From: Sanderia malayensis
Taxonomy: Eukaryota; Cnidaria; Scyphozoa; Semaeostomeae; Pelagiidae
NCBI GenBank assembly: GCA_013076295.1
Contig: RQOL01000532.1
Span: 620,001 to 684,000 of the forward strand
Length of the DNA stretch: 64,000 nt
Direction: 5' to 3'
Shown: piece by piece, positions 20,517 through 33,008 of the stretch
Position numbering within the stretch: position 1 is the stretch's first letter
Layout: the number at the start of each line of letters is the position of its first letter
Program-made: the position numbers and the translations under genes
Notes under the pieces: model-generated
The model's input: the letters and a program-made list of their open reading frames with translations, nothing else
Databases searched by the model: none
Told to the model about the DNA's origin: nothing

Positions 20517-20683
20517 ATACTTGCATGATGGGCAAGAAAACATGATCACCAAGGTGTTTCCTCCATTGCGAGGGTATCCCATTGTATTTGCGCTTGGCGG
20601 ACCGGTGCGATGGCTGGAAAGGCTAGTAGCTCGAGAGTACCATGTTTGGTAGGGGGCACCTGTCTTCGCGCTAATTCCGTCCT
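20517..20683 (+). ncRNA. U1: U1 snRNA variant, copy 13
   Basis: 167 nt, arm ATACTTGCATG, preceded by gagaacttc; Sm-like ATGTTTGG. Confidence 0.87.
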
Positions 20684-20925
20684 TAAAGTGACAAGAAAAA
20701 CATCGCGAAGAACTTGCAATAACCTTGCCATGCGCAACAATCCAGGTGCAACATGGGCAGGACATCTGTGGATTACTCATCCATTCCTGCAGAAGGTATA
20801 GTTATACTACCTTTGGCATCGAAAAAGCACACAGTCGTCCTGTCTACGTTGGCTTTGCTCGCATATTTCTATGGACATTATGTGAAGTTGAGTGGATGAA
20901 CTGAGCAATGACCAACAAATCTTTC

Positions 20926-21043
20926 GCCTACGACCATACCACCATGAGTATTCTGGTTCTCCTCTGATCCTCGTAGTCAAGCATGGATGGGCAAGGTCAG
21001 TACCTGGATGGGTGACCGCCTGGGAACACCTGGTGTTGTAGGC
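20926..21043 (+). rRNA. 5S: 5S rRNA, copy 14
   Basis: 118 nt, type 'b' with further change GATCCTCGTAG before the A box. Its U1 partner was separated by the 11-kb insertion at 21211. Confidence 0.88.
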
Positions 21044-21210
21044 CTTAAATTTTGATTTTTTTTTCATTTTTTACAACAATGATAGCAAGCATGCTGAGGC
21101 TTTTGACACTCTACGGTTCAGCTGTATCGTGTAAACATAATTATGCATGTTTATTTTTGCTATGATGTGTTGAAGTCTTGCGCTACTCGTGAGTCCAGTA
21201 GGAAGAATAG

Positions 21211-21514
21211 TAATCTATCCTCAACGAATGTCTCTCTCTTCCTTTGAATTTGGCCAAGATATGGAGAGTGCGAAGGAGGCTTCGCAGTTTGAAAGGCAGA
21301 GAGAGATATTACCGTCGTTGCGGGAGGAGAGGTGGGCCGTTCTCAGCATATTGCTAGTTGCTGAAGAAGGGCTGTTTTGCCACGCGCGTCTCATTATATA
21401 CTGCCTAATTCCCCTGAGGGTTATGTAAACAACTCCCCGAGATCCCTAAAGGTCCTTAGGGGCGCATATCTTAGCCTTACTATAAGTTCATAGAAATTCA
21501 TCCGGTGAGAATAG
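21211..21514. repeat. Unit X, full copy
   Basis: 304 bp from taatctatcctcaacgaatg to catccggtgagaatag. Its last 173 bp match 32082-32254 with about three substitutions, and its first ~61 bp match 21515-21575 with about two. No coding capacity or terminal inverted repeat that I can see. Confidence 0.75.
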
Positions 21515-21591
21515 TAATCTATCCTCAACGAATGTCTCTCTCTTCCTTTCAATTTGGCTAAGATATGGAGAGTGCTTCAGAGGCAGCAATC

Positions 21592-21612
21592 TAATAATAA
21601 TAATAATAATAA
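21592..21612. repeat. (TAA)n at the 3' end of the LINE
   Basis: Seven TAA triplets. On the minus strand this is the tail of the LINE that reads from 26480 downwards; CR1/L2-type LINEs end in short simple repeats rather than poly(A). Confidence 0.75.
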
Positions 21613-21871
21613 CTGGGTCTTACCCACAGTTTCTACCGCCATATGTATTATATGGGCAGTTTGCTCAACTGTGAACTATTTAACTACAATATTTATACAG
21701 CAACTAGGATTTTGTATTAAAGTAGACTAAAATTTGACTAAAAAATTTTTTACAAAATAAATTTCATTTCGGAAAAGTAAAATCAGATTGACTAAAAACC
21801 TTTTTTCTGCTAAGGTAAATTACAAACTTTTTCCAGGCTAATTATTTACATTATTATAAAAGTTAGTTAAA

Positions 21872-24800
21872 TTTGTTGTCATGCGAAATGATTTTAAAGT
21901 GGACTTAGGCCCCGTTTACACGGTACCGGTCAAGTTTTTAGCCGTTCAAGTTTTTGTATGGATAGGGGTCGCGTTTACACGAGATCGGCTATCCGTACAA
22001 ATATTTGTACGGATAGCCGTGCAAAAACTTGCCCTGTTAGGAAGAGGACGAGTTGGCAACTTGAGCGGTCAAATATTTGAACGGTACCGTGTAAACGCTT
22101 CTAACCGTGCAAATATTTGTACGGATTCATAAAGAGGTGAAAAAGTCAGGAAAGCGAGGCACTTTGAAAATGCTAGATTTGGCGCTCAAAATTTAAAATC
22201 AATTTTTTGTTATTTGCGACTAAGGTTAACTTTCAGAAATAAAAAAGACGATAGTAAATTTCATAAAAATCCAGACAACAAATCATTTCACTCACCACAC
22301 AAAAAATAATTCGACTTGGCGCCAACGATTCATGAAAAAGCATACTGCGCATGACGATCAAAGAAAGCCGGCTAGCAAAAGCCATCGTGTAAACGGGAGG
22401 CCTATCCGTACAAATATTTGACCGGTACACCTAGCCGTACAAAAACTTGAACGGCTAAAAACTTGACCGGTACCGTGTAAACGGGGCCTTAAATGCATCC
22501 TTCACTTCAATTAGTCTTGTTTGAAGAGGTAAGTTATTTCAAACTTTAGGGCCCGCTCTGGAAATAGCTCGTTCACCATGTTTGGATTTGCAGATTGGTA
22601 CCTCTAACATCATTGTTCGTTTGTTTAATATTTTAATTTTACTTTTTATGGCCGAAGGTGCGATTCCCCAAACACAATTGTGTACGATCAGTGATATTTT
22701 GAAAATTATTCTTTCTCGAACCTGCAACCAATGTAGCTGACAGAACAATGGGGAAAGAGGTAGCCCGCTAAATTTCCTTATATTGCATACTATACGAGCA
22801 GCCGCATTTTGAACTGATTGGAGTTTTCTAATTGATTTTATGTTAACATTATATAGCAGCGAATTACAATAATCGAGCTTTGATGTAACTAATGACGTAA
22901 CTAAGGTATTAAGTACCTCTCTGGGAAGAAAGCATTTAATCCGGGCAATGTTTCTTAGAATCGAGTAGCAATCAACGACAATTTTGTTAATGTGGCTTTC
23001 AAAGTTCAAATTTTCATCCATAATGACACCAAGATTTCTTGCACTATCAACAAACCGGATGCATTCTCCATCAATAATTGTTCCATGAATTTTGATCTTA
23101 GCTTTAATTGATTCGGGTGCTATTACCAATATCTTTGTTTTTGCCTTATTCAACTTTAAAAAATGAGCATCCATCCAGCTGGATGTTAATGAAAGACACT
23201 TTTGAACATCTTTTGTTAGGACACTGGATTGAAATACTGGGTGAAATGACTTATATAGTTGATGATCATCAGCAAATCCAGTAATGTTAAATCCTGTACT
23301 ATCTATTACAGAGTATAATGGTTGCATATAGATATTAAATAAAATTGGTCCAAGGACAGATCCTTGGGGAACACCAAAATTTAACATTGTTGGCTCAGAG
23401 AGTGCACCAGAAATCAGCACTTGTTGAGACCGACCCTTCAAATACGATGTAAACCATTTCAATGCGATCCCGTTAACACCAAGCCTGCTTTTGAGAATTT
23501 CAAGGAGTATATCTTGGCCCACAGTGTCAAATGCAGCACTTAAATCTAATAAAAGAAGCACAGTTGCACAATTCTTGTCAAATGCTGCCGCAATACTGTC
23601 CATTGTGTCGATGAGTAGTAATTCAGTGGAGTGATTCTTTTTGTACCCAAATTGGCAGGGAGAGTCTAACTTGTTGTCAAAAATATGCTTCTCAAGGCGA
23701 GCAGCCACACATCTCTCAACTAGTTTGCTTAGGAAAGGTAAGTTGGAAATTGGTCGGTAGTTCTTGCATAGGTCCGAGTCTATTGAATTGTTTAGTCCTT
23801 TGAGCAGTGGTGTAATGATTGCTGACTTCAAACCACTCATACATCCGCATTCTAATGAAAGATTAACAATCTCTACCCAAATTGATAGAAAAGTTGTGAT
23901 GTTGTCTGATAGGCATTGCTTGTTCAGGGGATCGTTTGGGGAAGACTTAATTTGAGTCGATTTAATGATTTGATTGAGTTCTTGGATTGTTGTAGGTTCA
24001 AAGTGAGTCAAGCAGTTGGTTGTGGATTGGCACTCATGCGAAGATTGGTCAAGAGGACTTGGTAAGTTAAAAGATTTTCTTATTTCATTAATTTTGTTTT
24101 GGAAGTGCTTACTAAACGTATTTGCTAATGACAGATTACTTTCTGCAGATTGTGGTTGAATACAAGAAATAGGCAAGGTAAATGACTTTGATATTTCAAA
24201 TAATGTTTTAGCTTTATTGTCAGAGTTATTAAATTTATCCTTGTAGTATTGTATTTTTTTAATTCTCGCTAGTTTAGTTGCATCAGATCTTAATTTCATA
24301 AATGTTTCCTTGCTTGATGCTGTCTTCACTTTTCTATACACCTTTTCGGCTTGCCTTCTTAGTTTTCTAAGCTCGCAATATTCAGCATCAAACCAAGGCG
24401 CCTTTCTTACCTCTTTGATTGTTTTCTCTTTCATCGGTGCATGTGTTTCTAGAATTGTGCGAAGCACACCATTATAATTTTCAACCATGGATTCAAAGTC
24501 ACTTTCACAATTAATATTCTCCTGGATCTTGATACTGCTTATGACGTCAGATGAGAAGGTCTTTTTATCCAATCCTTTCTTATTTCTGTACTTTATTGTT
24601 TTATATAGATGTTGATGGCAATTTAATTTTAAAATGAAAGACACCAAGCTATGGTCACTCAAATGTATGTCACAGACAAGTGTGTTTGACGTTGGCAATT
24701 CATTTGTACAAGTAAGAACTAAGTCTATTGTGTGACCATCGGCGTGAGTTGGACCTTGCACGTGTTGAGTTAGATTAAATAAGGTAATAAGTTGCAAGAA

Positions 24801-25294
24801 TTCTTTGGTTAGTTTGTTATTGGTTACATCTACTTGAATGTTAAAGTCACCGGCTATTGCGTAAGCATGAGTGGAACTGGCTAGCATTTCTAAAAGCTCT
24901 GTAAATTCACTGATAAATGTTTGCGAGCATTCATAACCAAGTCGGTATATTACAACAAATAAAAGAGAATCATTTTTCCTCAACGAAAGACTTGTCATGC
25001 AACATTCAAATGACTGGAATTCCTTAATAGGAACTGATTTATGTCTCAAGCCAGCTTTGGTAAGAATGCCAACTCCGCCACCTATCTGCTTCTCTCTCTA
25101 TTTTGACGGGGTATATGAACAAGTGTATAATTATAATCATTAAAAATTGCTGTAATTGCATCACTCTTTTTTTGGAGCCAGGTTTCTGTCAAAAATATAA
25201 TATCTGCATTAAAATCTTGAACATGTTCCATAAAAAGAGCAACCTTATTTTGCAGTGATCGGCAATTGAAAAGCAGACAGTTCAAGGAATTCAA
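21872..25294 (-). pseudogene. LINE ORF2: endonuclease and reverse transcriptase
   Basis: The N-terminus (25294-25082) has the start of an APE endonuclease (LFNCRSLQNK, IIFLTETWL). A frameshift near 25085 follows, then 836 codons (25049-22539). These show AGDFNIQVD and DIHLSDHSLV (endonuclease), then RT with YRPISNLPFLSKLVE, LDLSAAFDTV (motif A), GVPQGSVLGPILF (motif B) and GFADDHQLY (catalytic FADD). The RT ends in a Cys/His-poor C-terminus (LHWLQVRERI). The frame stops at 22539 where the expected Trp codon is TGA, then continues in phase to 22492, and after the MITE finishes at ~21872 (DAF ... STLKSFR). The enzyme nicks target DNA and reverse transcribes element RNA in place. Broken by one stop, one frameshift and the MITE. 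Confidence 0.88.
21908..22488. mobile_element. MITE with 51-bp perfect terminal inverted repeats
   Basis: 581 bp bounded by ggccccgtttacacgg and its complement; the arms 21908-21958 and 22438-22488 are perfect inverses. TTA flanks both ends (21905-21907, 22489-22491), fitting a 3-bp PIF/Harbinger-type target duplication. Inside are further inverted pieces such as ccgtacaaatatttgtacgg. It splits the last ~20 codons of the LINE ORF2. Confidence 0.9.
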
Positions 25295-26480
25295 TGTTTT
25301 GTCAGAAGCATGTTTAAATGATTTTCAGAGTCTTTTTTTGCTTCTAAAATTGTAGGACAATCTGGGGAACTGGCTGCGTGTCTACAAAGAGTCTCTGCTA
25401 GGTTTGCTTTTTTACAATTAATACAACACATTTCAGTGGAGGTGCAAGTTTCTGTTTTATGACTTTTTGAGCACTTTGCGCAAATATGATCTTGTAAGTG
25501 GCACTTTGCAATGTAGTGTCCATATTGTTGACACTTATTGCATCGTTTGATATGAAATTGGTCATACACTTTACATGACTTCAAGCCAATTATAACCTTA
25601 TCATCGTTACTTATCATCCTGTCCCTAATTGTGATGGATACTCTAACAAATGCTTGAAATATATCAGGTTTATTTTTTAGAGGCTTCACGGCAAAAACTT
25701 TGACATGATCATCCTGTTTATCATGTACCATGAATGGATTTAGAAAAGAATTCTGCTTTCTCATCAGGTGTTCAAACTCTTCATTTGCATATGATTTACC
25801 TAAACCAACGATGGAAACAACTGTTGTTTTTATTTTTGGAACATGTAATGGCATTTTTCTCAACAATAACTCCTGCTTCAGTTTTTCACGAGCATCTTCT
25901 GATTGGCAAACCAGAACAAAATTACCTGTTTTTGTTTCAAATGTTGAAGAAATAGGAATTTCCTTATCAAGAACAATATTTTCAACGTCTTTAATATTCC
26001 TGGCATCATCCTTGGGTATTCCAGTTTTATTTATTATTATTTGGGATTCATATGCTTTGAAAATAAATTTTGGACACGCTTGTCATCCTGCCAAGGATTT
26101 TCAGGCCTCGTCATAGGGTTTTCTTGTAGTTTTGAGTTTGTCACAAGAATGTTTTTAAATTCTGAAACTTCAGTTTGCACACCTTGAAGCTTCTGTTCTA
26201 TCTGGCAGAGTTTACTATTGTCATTCTCCGTTTGGGAGACTTCAAAGAAAGTGAGGCATGGATCACAGAGGAAGAAAAAATTTCTTTTTGTAGATGTGGC
26301 ATTGTATAATTTAATCATTGTATGAGTGCCCCATTTATCTTCTCCACATAGATTTTTGCACAAAGCATGAAACTTTGTTTTACAAATTCTACAAGTCGTA
26401 AACTCCTGGTCTCCGACTGCCATCTTGCAAGATTTGCAGACACCATCATCCGCTATGGAGAATTCAATCATATTCTTCAC
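25291..26480 (-). pseudogene. LINE ORF1: PHD finger and zinc-knuckle RNA-binding protein
   Basis: Two open parts in one direction, separated by a stop near 26037. The N-terminal part has a PHD-like finger (CKSCKMAVGDQEF, CRICKTKFHALC, FFLCDPCLTFF) and then a probable coiled coil. The C-terminal part has CNKCQQYGHYIAKC, CAKCSKSHKTETC and CINCKKA, i.e. retroviral-type knuckles. The TGA at its end overlaps the start of ORF2. An ORF1 with PHD plus knuckles is known for CR1-like elements; its role is binding of element RNA. Confidence 0.8.
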
Positions 26481-26499
26481 CGTCTGTCTTCACAATCTA

Positions 26500-27010
26500 C
26501 AAAAACAACAGCAGAAAGAAGAAAGAGAAACAATAGAAAAATTAATAAAGAATAAACAGATCATGGAAAAAAAAATGGAGCAAAAACAAAGAGTCTTGCT
26601 TGGTCTTGAACCGCTGGATCAGAAGACAAAAAAAAAAGTTGCAGCAGCGACACAAAAAAAGAAACCTCTCTGCAACCACCAGACGAGTATTCATCCAATA
26701 CTCTCGCTTCACAACTAGGCCCTGGTGAAAAAACATCAAAAAGTGTTATTTTCTGCCACAGTCACAAGACCGAGTAGATGTTTTCTGTCATCTAGCTTCC
26801 CCACTCCTTATCCCTAGCTACAGAAAGCAAATTTTTCCTCTCCTACAACAGTTACCTTGTTTTTCTTATGATTAACAACCTGTACACAATAACACGTCTG
26901 ACTACTACTCTCAATTCAACTCAACTCAGTGAGTTGAATTGAACATGAGTGACACAATACAATAACTCTGTGATACTTGCCGAAAGTGTATATATATAAA
27001 TCCATAACTC
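26500..27010. other. No gene; short inverted repeat
   Basis: A-rich DNA with one 9-bp inverted repeat (ttcaactca ... tgagttgaa, ~26918-26940). No coding region. Confidence 0.5.
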
Positions 27011-27012
27011 AA

Positions 27013-27946
27013 TTAGAAAGGGCGGAAAATAGGAAAAAACCCCTGGGCCGAAATGTTAGCAAAAAATAAAGCGCTTGAGCAAGTAGGGTTGTCTGCGGGA
27101 TTAAGAGCAGGAAGAGACAAAACTTTGTCGCACTGAGTATAATGAAGCGCCATATCATTGTTCTTCCAACTCACGTGACGCGCAAACAAAAAAGACAATG
27201 GAAAAGTGAGCAGGGCCATAGTAACAGAGCAGTCACTGCGGAAACTATGCACCGTTTTGCCTTCCGAGATAGATGGCTCCGACATGTATTTCTTCAAACG
27301 ATTTGCGACAGCTGATCCGATAAAAGCATTTGGAGTCGTACTGCCTTGGCGGTCAGTGGGACGAAATATGAAGCCAGCACGCAGGTCGATGGACATGACC
27401 GAGGCGAGAGAAAGGTAAAGTTTGAAACTAGAGACCGAACAATCTGAACATGCCGGTGCACGACGTACTGCAAGCACGTTGCTGTGGTTGTCCCTAAGTT
27501 TCTTCCCGAACACTTGATTAAAGACATATCAAATGCCATCCTGACCGACAAGGACGTCCAAAGCCTTTGTTCTATCCAGGTCCGATCCTCGGTTGTCTGG
27601 AAAGAAATCGATGCACAGAAAACTAAATACCAACACAACAGATAAAGTGTAGAATGATCAATTGAAGAATCAGCTGTTTTAAATGGTCGCAAACTAGGAC
27701 CAGCTGGTCTAAGAACAGTGGCTTAGCCTGTGTTTGAGTTGTGGTATTTCCCCCTATAAGAGCCCTGAAAAGGGGAAACGAAATCGTAAACAGAGACAAT
27801 ACATCGGAGATGTATCTCAAGATTTCGTCGCGCTGTTTATAACCGCTTGTAATAAAAATTCCCAAGTTGCAAAATGGTTCTGGACTCACGGCGCAGGCGC
27901 CATGTAGTCTATATGACCAAGTTTCTCGGATGACAATGGGAAACAA
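27013..27946 (-). pseudogene. Crypton-like tyrosine recombinase relic
   Basis: The C-terminal 166 codons (27513-27013) hold the hallmark residues of a tyrosine recombinase: HSFRSDCSVT (His-x-x-Arg), ARHVSWKNND (His/Trp position) and ALHYTQCD with the nucleophilic Tyr. Upstream, FRPTDRQG and AFIGSAVANRLKKY match the Crypton-type recombinase pattern. The N-terminal half continues towards 27946 through frame changes (QAKPLFLDQLVLVCDHL, then VRMAFDMSLIK). Such an enzyme would cut and rejoin element ends through a 3'-phosphotyrosine. The Arg of the first box is not clear and the frame is broken at least twice. A DIRS-type recombinase is the alternative. Confidence 0.7.
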
Positions 27947-27949
27947 TTG

Positions 27950-30490
27950 TTCAATTCAATTCAATTCAGGTTCAATTGTCCGGACAAAAATTCTTGTACC
28001 ATTAGGTATTGCGAAGTTTGAAGTTCTAAAATTATCCATACAAATCTCTTATAAAAAGTCGCACGCAGAACTTTATTTTTATGCAAATTAGGAGATCATG
28101 CAGCTGAAAATGATTGTAAGCTCTCATTATTCTCAGTTGAATGCTGGCTGGTTATTAATTCTTATTCGTGCGTGCGCGGCCAGAATCGAGAAGGCTCAAA
28201 AAACGCCATTTTTGACTCGCGACGCGCATGCGCAAGCGAGTAGATGTTGGTGAGTGGGTAAAAATGTTGTGTTCTGTGTTCTGTGTTTCTGTTTACTTTC
28301 CCATATAAGGTATGTGCCTCAGATCCAAACGTTCACTTTTTGATATGGAATGAGGCTACCAGGTATGATGTCACTTTGCAAATTTTTCATTGGATAAAAT
28401 GTAAGCTTGTTGAAACAACAAACAACATGACGTGTCATACTAGATGCTGGGCACGCTGTGGCAGGGCGTAACCACCAGCACGATCACGCACAACGACCGA
28501 GCATTTTTGACTCATTGTTGGAAGCATCATGTGAAAAGAAGAAAGTTTTCTAGCTGTATGCTTATGCAACTAATACAACACTTATAGTATTTCATTTTTG
28601 TTTTGGAAAATGAAAGTTTTTTAGCGATGATGAAACAAGATCGAAAATTGAAGTCAAAATATTTGCTTGAGTGGTCTCAAAACAAATGCTTTTTTGAATT
28701 TGCTGCGCTCAATCCTGAAAATTAAATCCAGGGTTTTTTATGTCCAGGAGTTAAATAACGTGAAAAGTCAATCAAATTTGTTACAGTTTTGCTCAGGGTC
28801 AACTTTTAGGCTCGCAAAGTTTGACTTTAAGTTGATATTATTTTCTTCACTTTCTGGATAATACAGTGAAATAAAAGCCATCTGTCGCGAGTCACTTCCA
28901 GGTTCCTTTGATTATTTCGGTAAAGAACACAGGAGTTGCCTTCCTGTTTAGCCGGGAATATTGAAAGTAATCCCGGTCCTGAAACTGAGCGTACACATTC
29001 TCTTGATAAATAATAATTTGCTGGAATGAAATCTATTATTGCGGAAATTATAAAATCCAGCTATCAAACGTAAATGTCAATAACAAATGTCAAATACAAA
29101 TGACAGCGCATTCAATCACATCAGATATAGATATCTAGGCTTGGAAGGCACCCGTTTCAACATATCGTTTTAATCAATGCTAGATGCTTTAGTCCTGATT
29201 ATTGGTTTTACATCACAGTAGGACTGATTTTAACAATGTTAACAGCTGGTTTTTAGACGGTATAGGCCACGAGTCCCCTGATTAAGATTTCCTGTGACGA
29301 ATTTTTCTGTCTCTGGGACGATAACATTGTGTGCCGAAACTTTAAGGCGTCCGTAGCAAACAAGCATTTAAAGAATATTGAGTGGCTGAATCAGAGGGTT
29401 TTCCTTCCCAATCACGCCATTGTTTCCATTCTAGGGGCAGGTTGAGATATAAGAAGTTCAGTACTTGCACGAAACGGCGTATGTTGTCTTGGATAGTAGA
29501 CAAAAGAAGAGAACAAACGTGTTAAGACAGTTGTGACAGAAGGAGGGAAAGAGAAAACCCTCAAACCCAGCCACTCAGACCGACAGCCAGAGGCCGCGTA
29601 TTAGAGCCCTTAGTTAAGCCCCCGAGTGACTGAGCAAGAGGAAAAGCAAAGTAAGAATATAGCAAGAAGAGGTTCGACGAGCGCATAGAATTTTGCGTGG
29701 GATTGATTTAAAAATATGAAATATTAAAACAGAAAGACCAATGGGGACACGAGAAAAAGTACGACAAAATATTTTGTGTAAAGAACGTTGTTAAAATGAA
29801 ACAACACAATGAACACTCTTGAGAGGTCACATTTAATTAAAACCAAAATAGAGACAAAACTCAAGAAAAAACTGTCGCATAGTTCTTAAAATAAAACAAA
29901 ATATTGACGATGCATAGTGTCTTAAAACAAAATGACGATTCATAGGTTTGTTTTGATTCGCGAATCGCAGATTTTGGGAAGGAAAACTCAATTTTCGCAG
30001 CAAAATGGTTCTGATAACGGATAAAAGTTTATCTCGCGTGCGTCAACTTAAATTATCAGATTTATGAAGAAATTTATGACAAAATTTCAGCATCATAATT
30101 AATTAAATACTCAAAACAAGCAACAACATTGCCCCATGCCATGAAGCGCGTTCTGGGCCATAAAGATGGTTTGCAAACGTCTCTCAAACTGTTTCTACAG
30201 TCACATGCCTCCTATTGTCCTTCATATTTCAGATGACCATGCCAAAAACATGTTAGAAATGGATATATACAACGCTAATTTGTCCAAAAGCATATTAGGC
30301 CCACCGCAACACAAGCAGCACCATAATCAGCAATGAAAATGCAAATAATATTGTAATAAACCTTTTGATGGATAATTATTATTATTATTATTTTACTATA
30401 CCATAATTAATAATGGCTTGTTTTGAATATTTAATTAACTACTGGTGCTAAAATTTGATTCATATGAAATTGGAGCAGGAGCTTTCAGTA
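27950..30490. other. No gene seen
   Basis: AT-rich DNA of 2.5 kb. Longest open frames are about 60-75 codons and have no recognisable motifs. A short (ATT)n lies at ~30379-30397. Confidence 0.55.
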
Positions 30491-30624
<134 letters not shown>

Positions 30625-30744
30625 TTTTGAGGCGAAAACAGGAAATAGCTGAGAAAAAGTGATCTATATGACCATATCACGAAACATAATAGTGATAGAT
30701 GTAAATTCACAAGGTCATTTAGTATTGTACGTCAAATGCAATCC

Positions 30745-31525
30745 ACAATAGATAAAATTACAGGTCAAGGCTGTGTCACAAATCAAATATTCATAAATTA
30801 TTATAAGTCAGTTGCAAGCCACAATGGTTAAAGTAACGGGTCAATACGCTGCAACATATCAAAAAATTTCATGAATTACCATATATGTAGGTGTAGGTCA
30901 TCTGCTGGCCATAATTGTTAATTTATAGGGCAATGCAGTGCAACATAACAACAACAAAATTCGTAAATTATTATAGGTCACCCGCAAGACACAATGGTTT
31001 AAATTGCAGGTCAATGTAGTGCCACAGATCGAGAAATTCGTAAATTATTACACAAGTCATCTGCAGGCCACAAAGGTTGAAATTGTAGGTTAATGCAGTG
31101 CCACGTATCAACAAAGTCATAAATTATTATAGGTCGAAACGGCAAGCCACAAAGGTTAAAGTTACAGGTCAATGCAGTGCCACATATCGACAAATTCATA
31201 AATTATTATAGGTCATCTGCAAACCACGATGGTTAAAGTTACAGGTCAATGCAGTGCCACATATCAACAAATTAATAAATTATTATAGGTCATCTGCAAA
31301 CCACAATGGTTAGAGTTACCGGTCAATGCAGTGCCACATATCAACAAATTTATAAATTATTGTACCTCATCTGCAAGCCACAATGGTTAAAGTTACAGGT
31401 CAATGCAGTGCACATATCAACAAATTTATAAATTATTATAGGTCATCTGCAAGCCACAATGGTTAAAGTTACAGGTCAATGCAGTGCCACATTTCTCACC
31501 AAATTCATAAATTATTATAGGTCGA
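30745..31525. repeat. 77-bp tandem repeat, about ten copies
   Basis: Unit core: ataggtcatctgcaagccac, then aatggttaaagttacagg, then tcaatgcagtgccacatatc. The copies at 31211 and 31288 are 77 bp apart; copies near 30750-31000 are more divergent than those at 31200-31500, so the right side was amplified last. Confidence 0.85.
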
Positions 31526-31597
31526 TTGTAAAAAGCAAGATTAAGGAAAGACACCAAAGTAAAGCTAAAAATGCTATAAACTGTCTAGAAATCCCAA

Positions 31598-31972
31598 ATG
31601 AAGAATACAACACCTAACCTAAATGGAAAAGTGACTAAACATAGACGTGGGAATGTGAGTTATAGTGTGGCAAACAGGAAGAATTTTATCGAAAACAGGA
31701 AGAAGTGCCCAAGTGGACCTGAAGTGATAAAATTATCTCAGATGGAAAAATACGCAGCCTGTACAAACATAGATGAGAACACAAGAAATGCGAAAAAGGG
31801 AAGGGAATTACATACCCGAACCAAGTTATTTGAGGTTACTCACCAGCTGCTCAAAAGGATTTTCGGGCGAGGAGCACCACGTGGCGTTTGGTCAGTTGGA
31901 GCTGCTACAACAGCCGGAGACGGTTCATGCTACAGCTACGTTACTGGCGCTGCATTTTCCAAAGAGGCCTAG
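31598..31972 (+). CDS. Hypothetical ORF, 124 aa
   Basis: Starts ATG in AT-rich DNA next to the tandem repeat. Lys/Asn/Arg-rich first half; the last part reads GVWSVGAATTAGDGSCYSY. No family recognised, no partner gene, and an overlapping frame (31773-32012) is equally long. Could be chance or a fragment of a repeat. Confidence 0.15.
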   Translation: MKNTTPNLNGKVTKHRRGNVSYSVANRKNFIENRKKCPSGPEVIKLSQMEKYAACTNIDENTRNAKKGRELHTRTKLFEVTHQLLKRIFGRGAPRGVWSVGAATTAGDGSCYSYVTGAAFSKEA

Positions 31973-32081
31973 AGGGCATTATCACCAACAAGAGCTGGAA
32001 CCTGATGCTTGACATTTGACTCAAATGTTGAAGTCAAAAAGCTGGGCAGCGACGGTTTGAAAATTCTCTTTTTCTGGAGTG

Positions 32082-32254
32082 CTCAGCATATTGCTAGTTG
32101 CTGAAGAAGGGCTGTTTTGCCACGCGCATCTCATTATATACTGCCTAATTCCCCTGAGGGTTATGTAAACAACTCCCCGAGATCCCTAAAAGTCCTTAGG
32201 GGCGCATATCTTAGCCTTATTATAAGTTCATAGAAATTCATCCGGTGAGAATAG
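32082..32254. repeat. Unit X, 3' part of second copy
   Basis: 173 bp matching 21342-21514 with about three substitutions. It ends in gaatag at the exact point where the array resumes. Confidence 0.85.
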
Positions 32255-32286
32255 CCATGGTCAGCAGTGACGGCTCCGAGAATTTC

Positions 32287-32453
32287 ATATTTGCATGATG
32301 GGCAAGAAAACATGATCACAAAGGTGTTTCCTCCATTGCGAGGGTATTCCATTGCATTTGCGCTTGGCGGACCGGTGCGATGGCTGGAAAGGCTAGTAGC
32401 TCGAGAGTATCATATTTGGTAGGGGGCACCTGTCTTCGCGCTAATTCCGTCCT
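32287..32453 (+). ncRNA. U1: U1 snRNA variant, copy 14 (upstream region displaced)
   Basis: 167 nt; arm ATATTTGCATG (C4 to T). Its natural upstream sequence ends at 32255; everything before is the inserted block, so the distal promoter region lies 11 kb away. The 3' box AAAGTGAGA is intact. Confidence 0.87.
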
Positions 32454-32690
32454 TAAAGTGAGAAGAAAAACATCGCGAAGAGCTTGCAATAACCTTGCCA
32501 TTCGCAACAATCCAGGTGCAACATGCGCAGGACTGGATTACTCATCCATTCCTGCAGAAGGTATAGTTTTACTACCTTTAGCATCGAAAAAGCACACAGT
32601 CGTCCTGTGTACGTTTGCTTTGCTCGCACTTTTGTATGGACATTATGTGAAGTTGAGTGGATGAACTGAGCAATGACCAACGAATCTTTC

Positions 32691-32808
32691 GCCTACGACC
32701 ATACCACCATGAATATACCGGTTTTCGTCTGATCACCGTAGTCAAGCATGGCCGGCCCAGGTCAGTACCTGGATGGGTGACCGCGTGGGAACACCTGGTG
32801 TTGTAGGC
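32691..32808 (+). rRNA. 5S: 5S rRNA, copy 15
   Basis: 118 nt; GAATATACC, GGTTTTCG, CATGGCCGGCCCAGG and CCGCGTGGG are its private changes. Confidence 0.93.
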
Positions 32809-33008
32809 CTAAAATTTTGATTTCTTTTTTCAAGTTTTACAACAATGATAGCAATCATGCTGACGCTTTTGACACTCTACGGTTCAGCTGTATCGTGTAA
32901 ACATAATTATGCATGTTTATTTTTGCTGTGATGTGTTGAAATCTTGCGCTACTCGAGAGTCCAGTAGGAAGAATAGCCATGGTCAGCAGTGACGGCTCCG
33001 AGAGTTTC

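Larger units (their letters stand above)
21613..26480 (-). mobile_element. CR1/L2-like non-LTR retrotransposon (LINE)
   Basis: About 4.9 kb on the minus strand: ORF1 (26480-25291), ORF2 with apurinic endonuclease and RT (25294 to ~21870), a short 3' region and a (TAA)n tail. Domain order and tail suggest the CR1/L2 group of the Jockey superfamily. It carries at least one premature stop, one frameshift in the endonuclease and a MITE inserted in the last codons of ORF2, so it is dead but fairly young. Confidence 0.85.
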
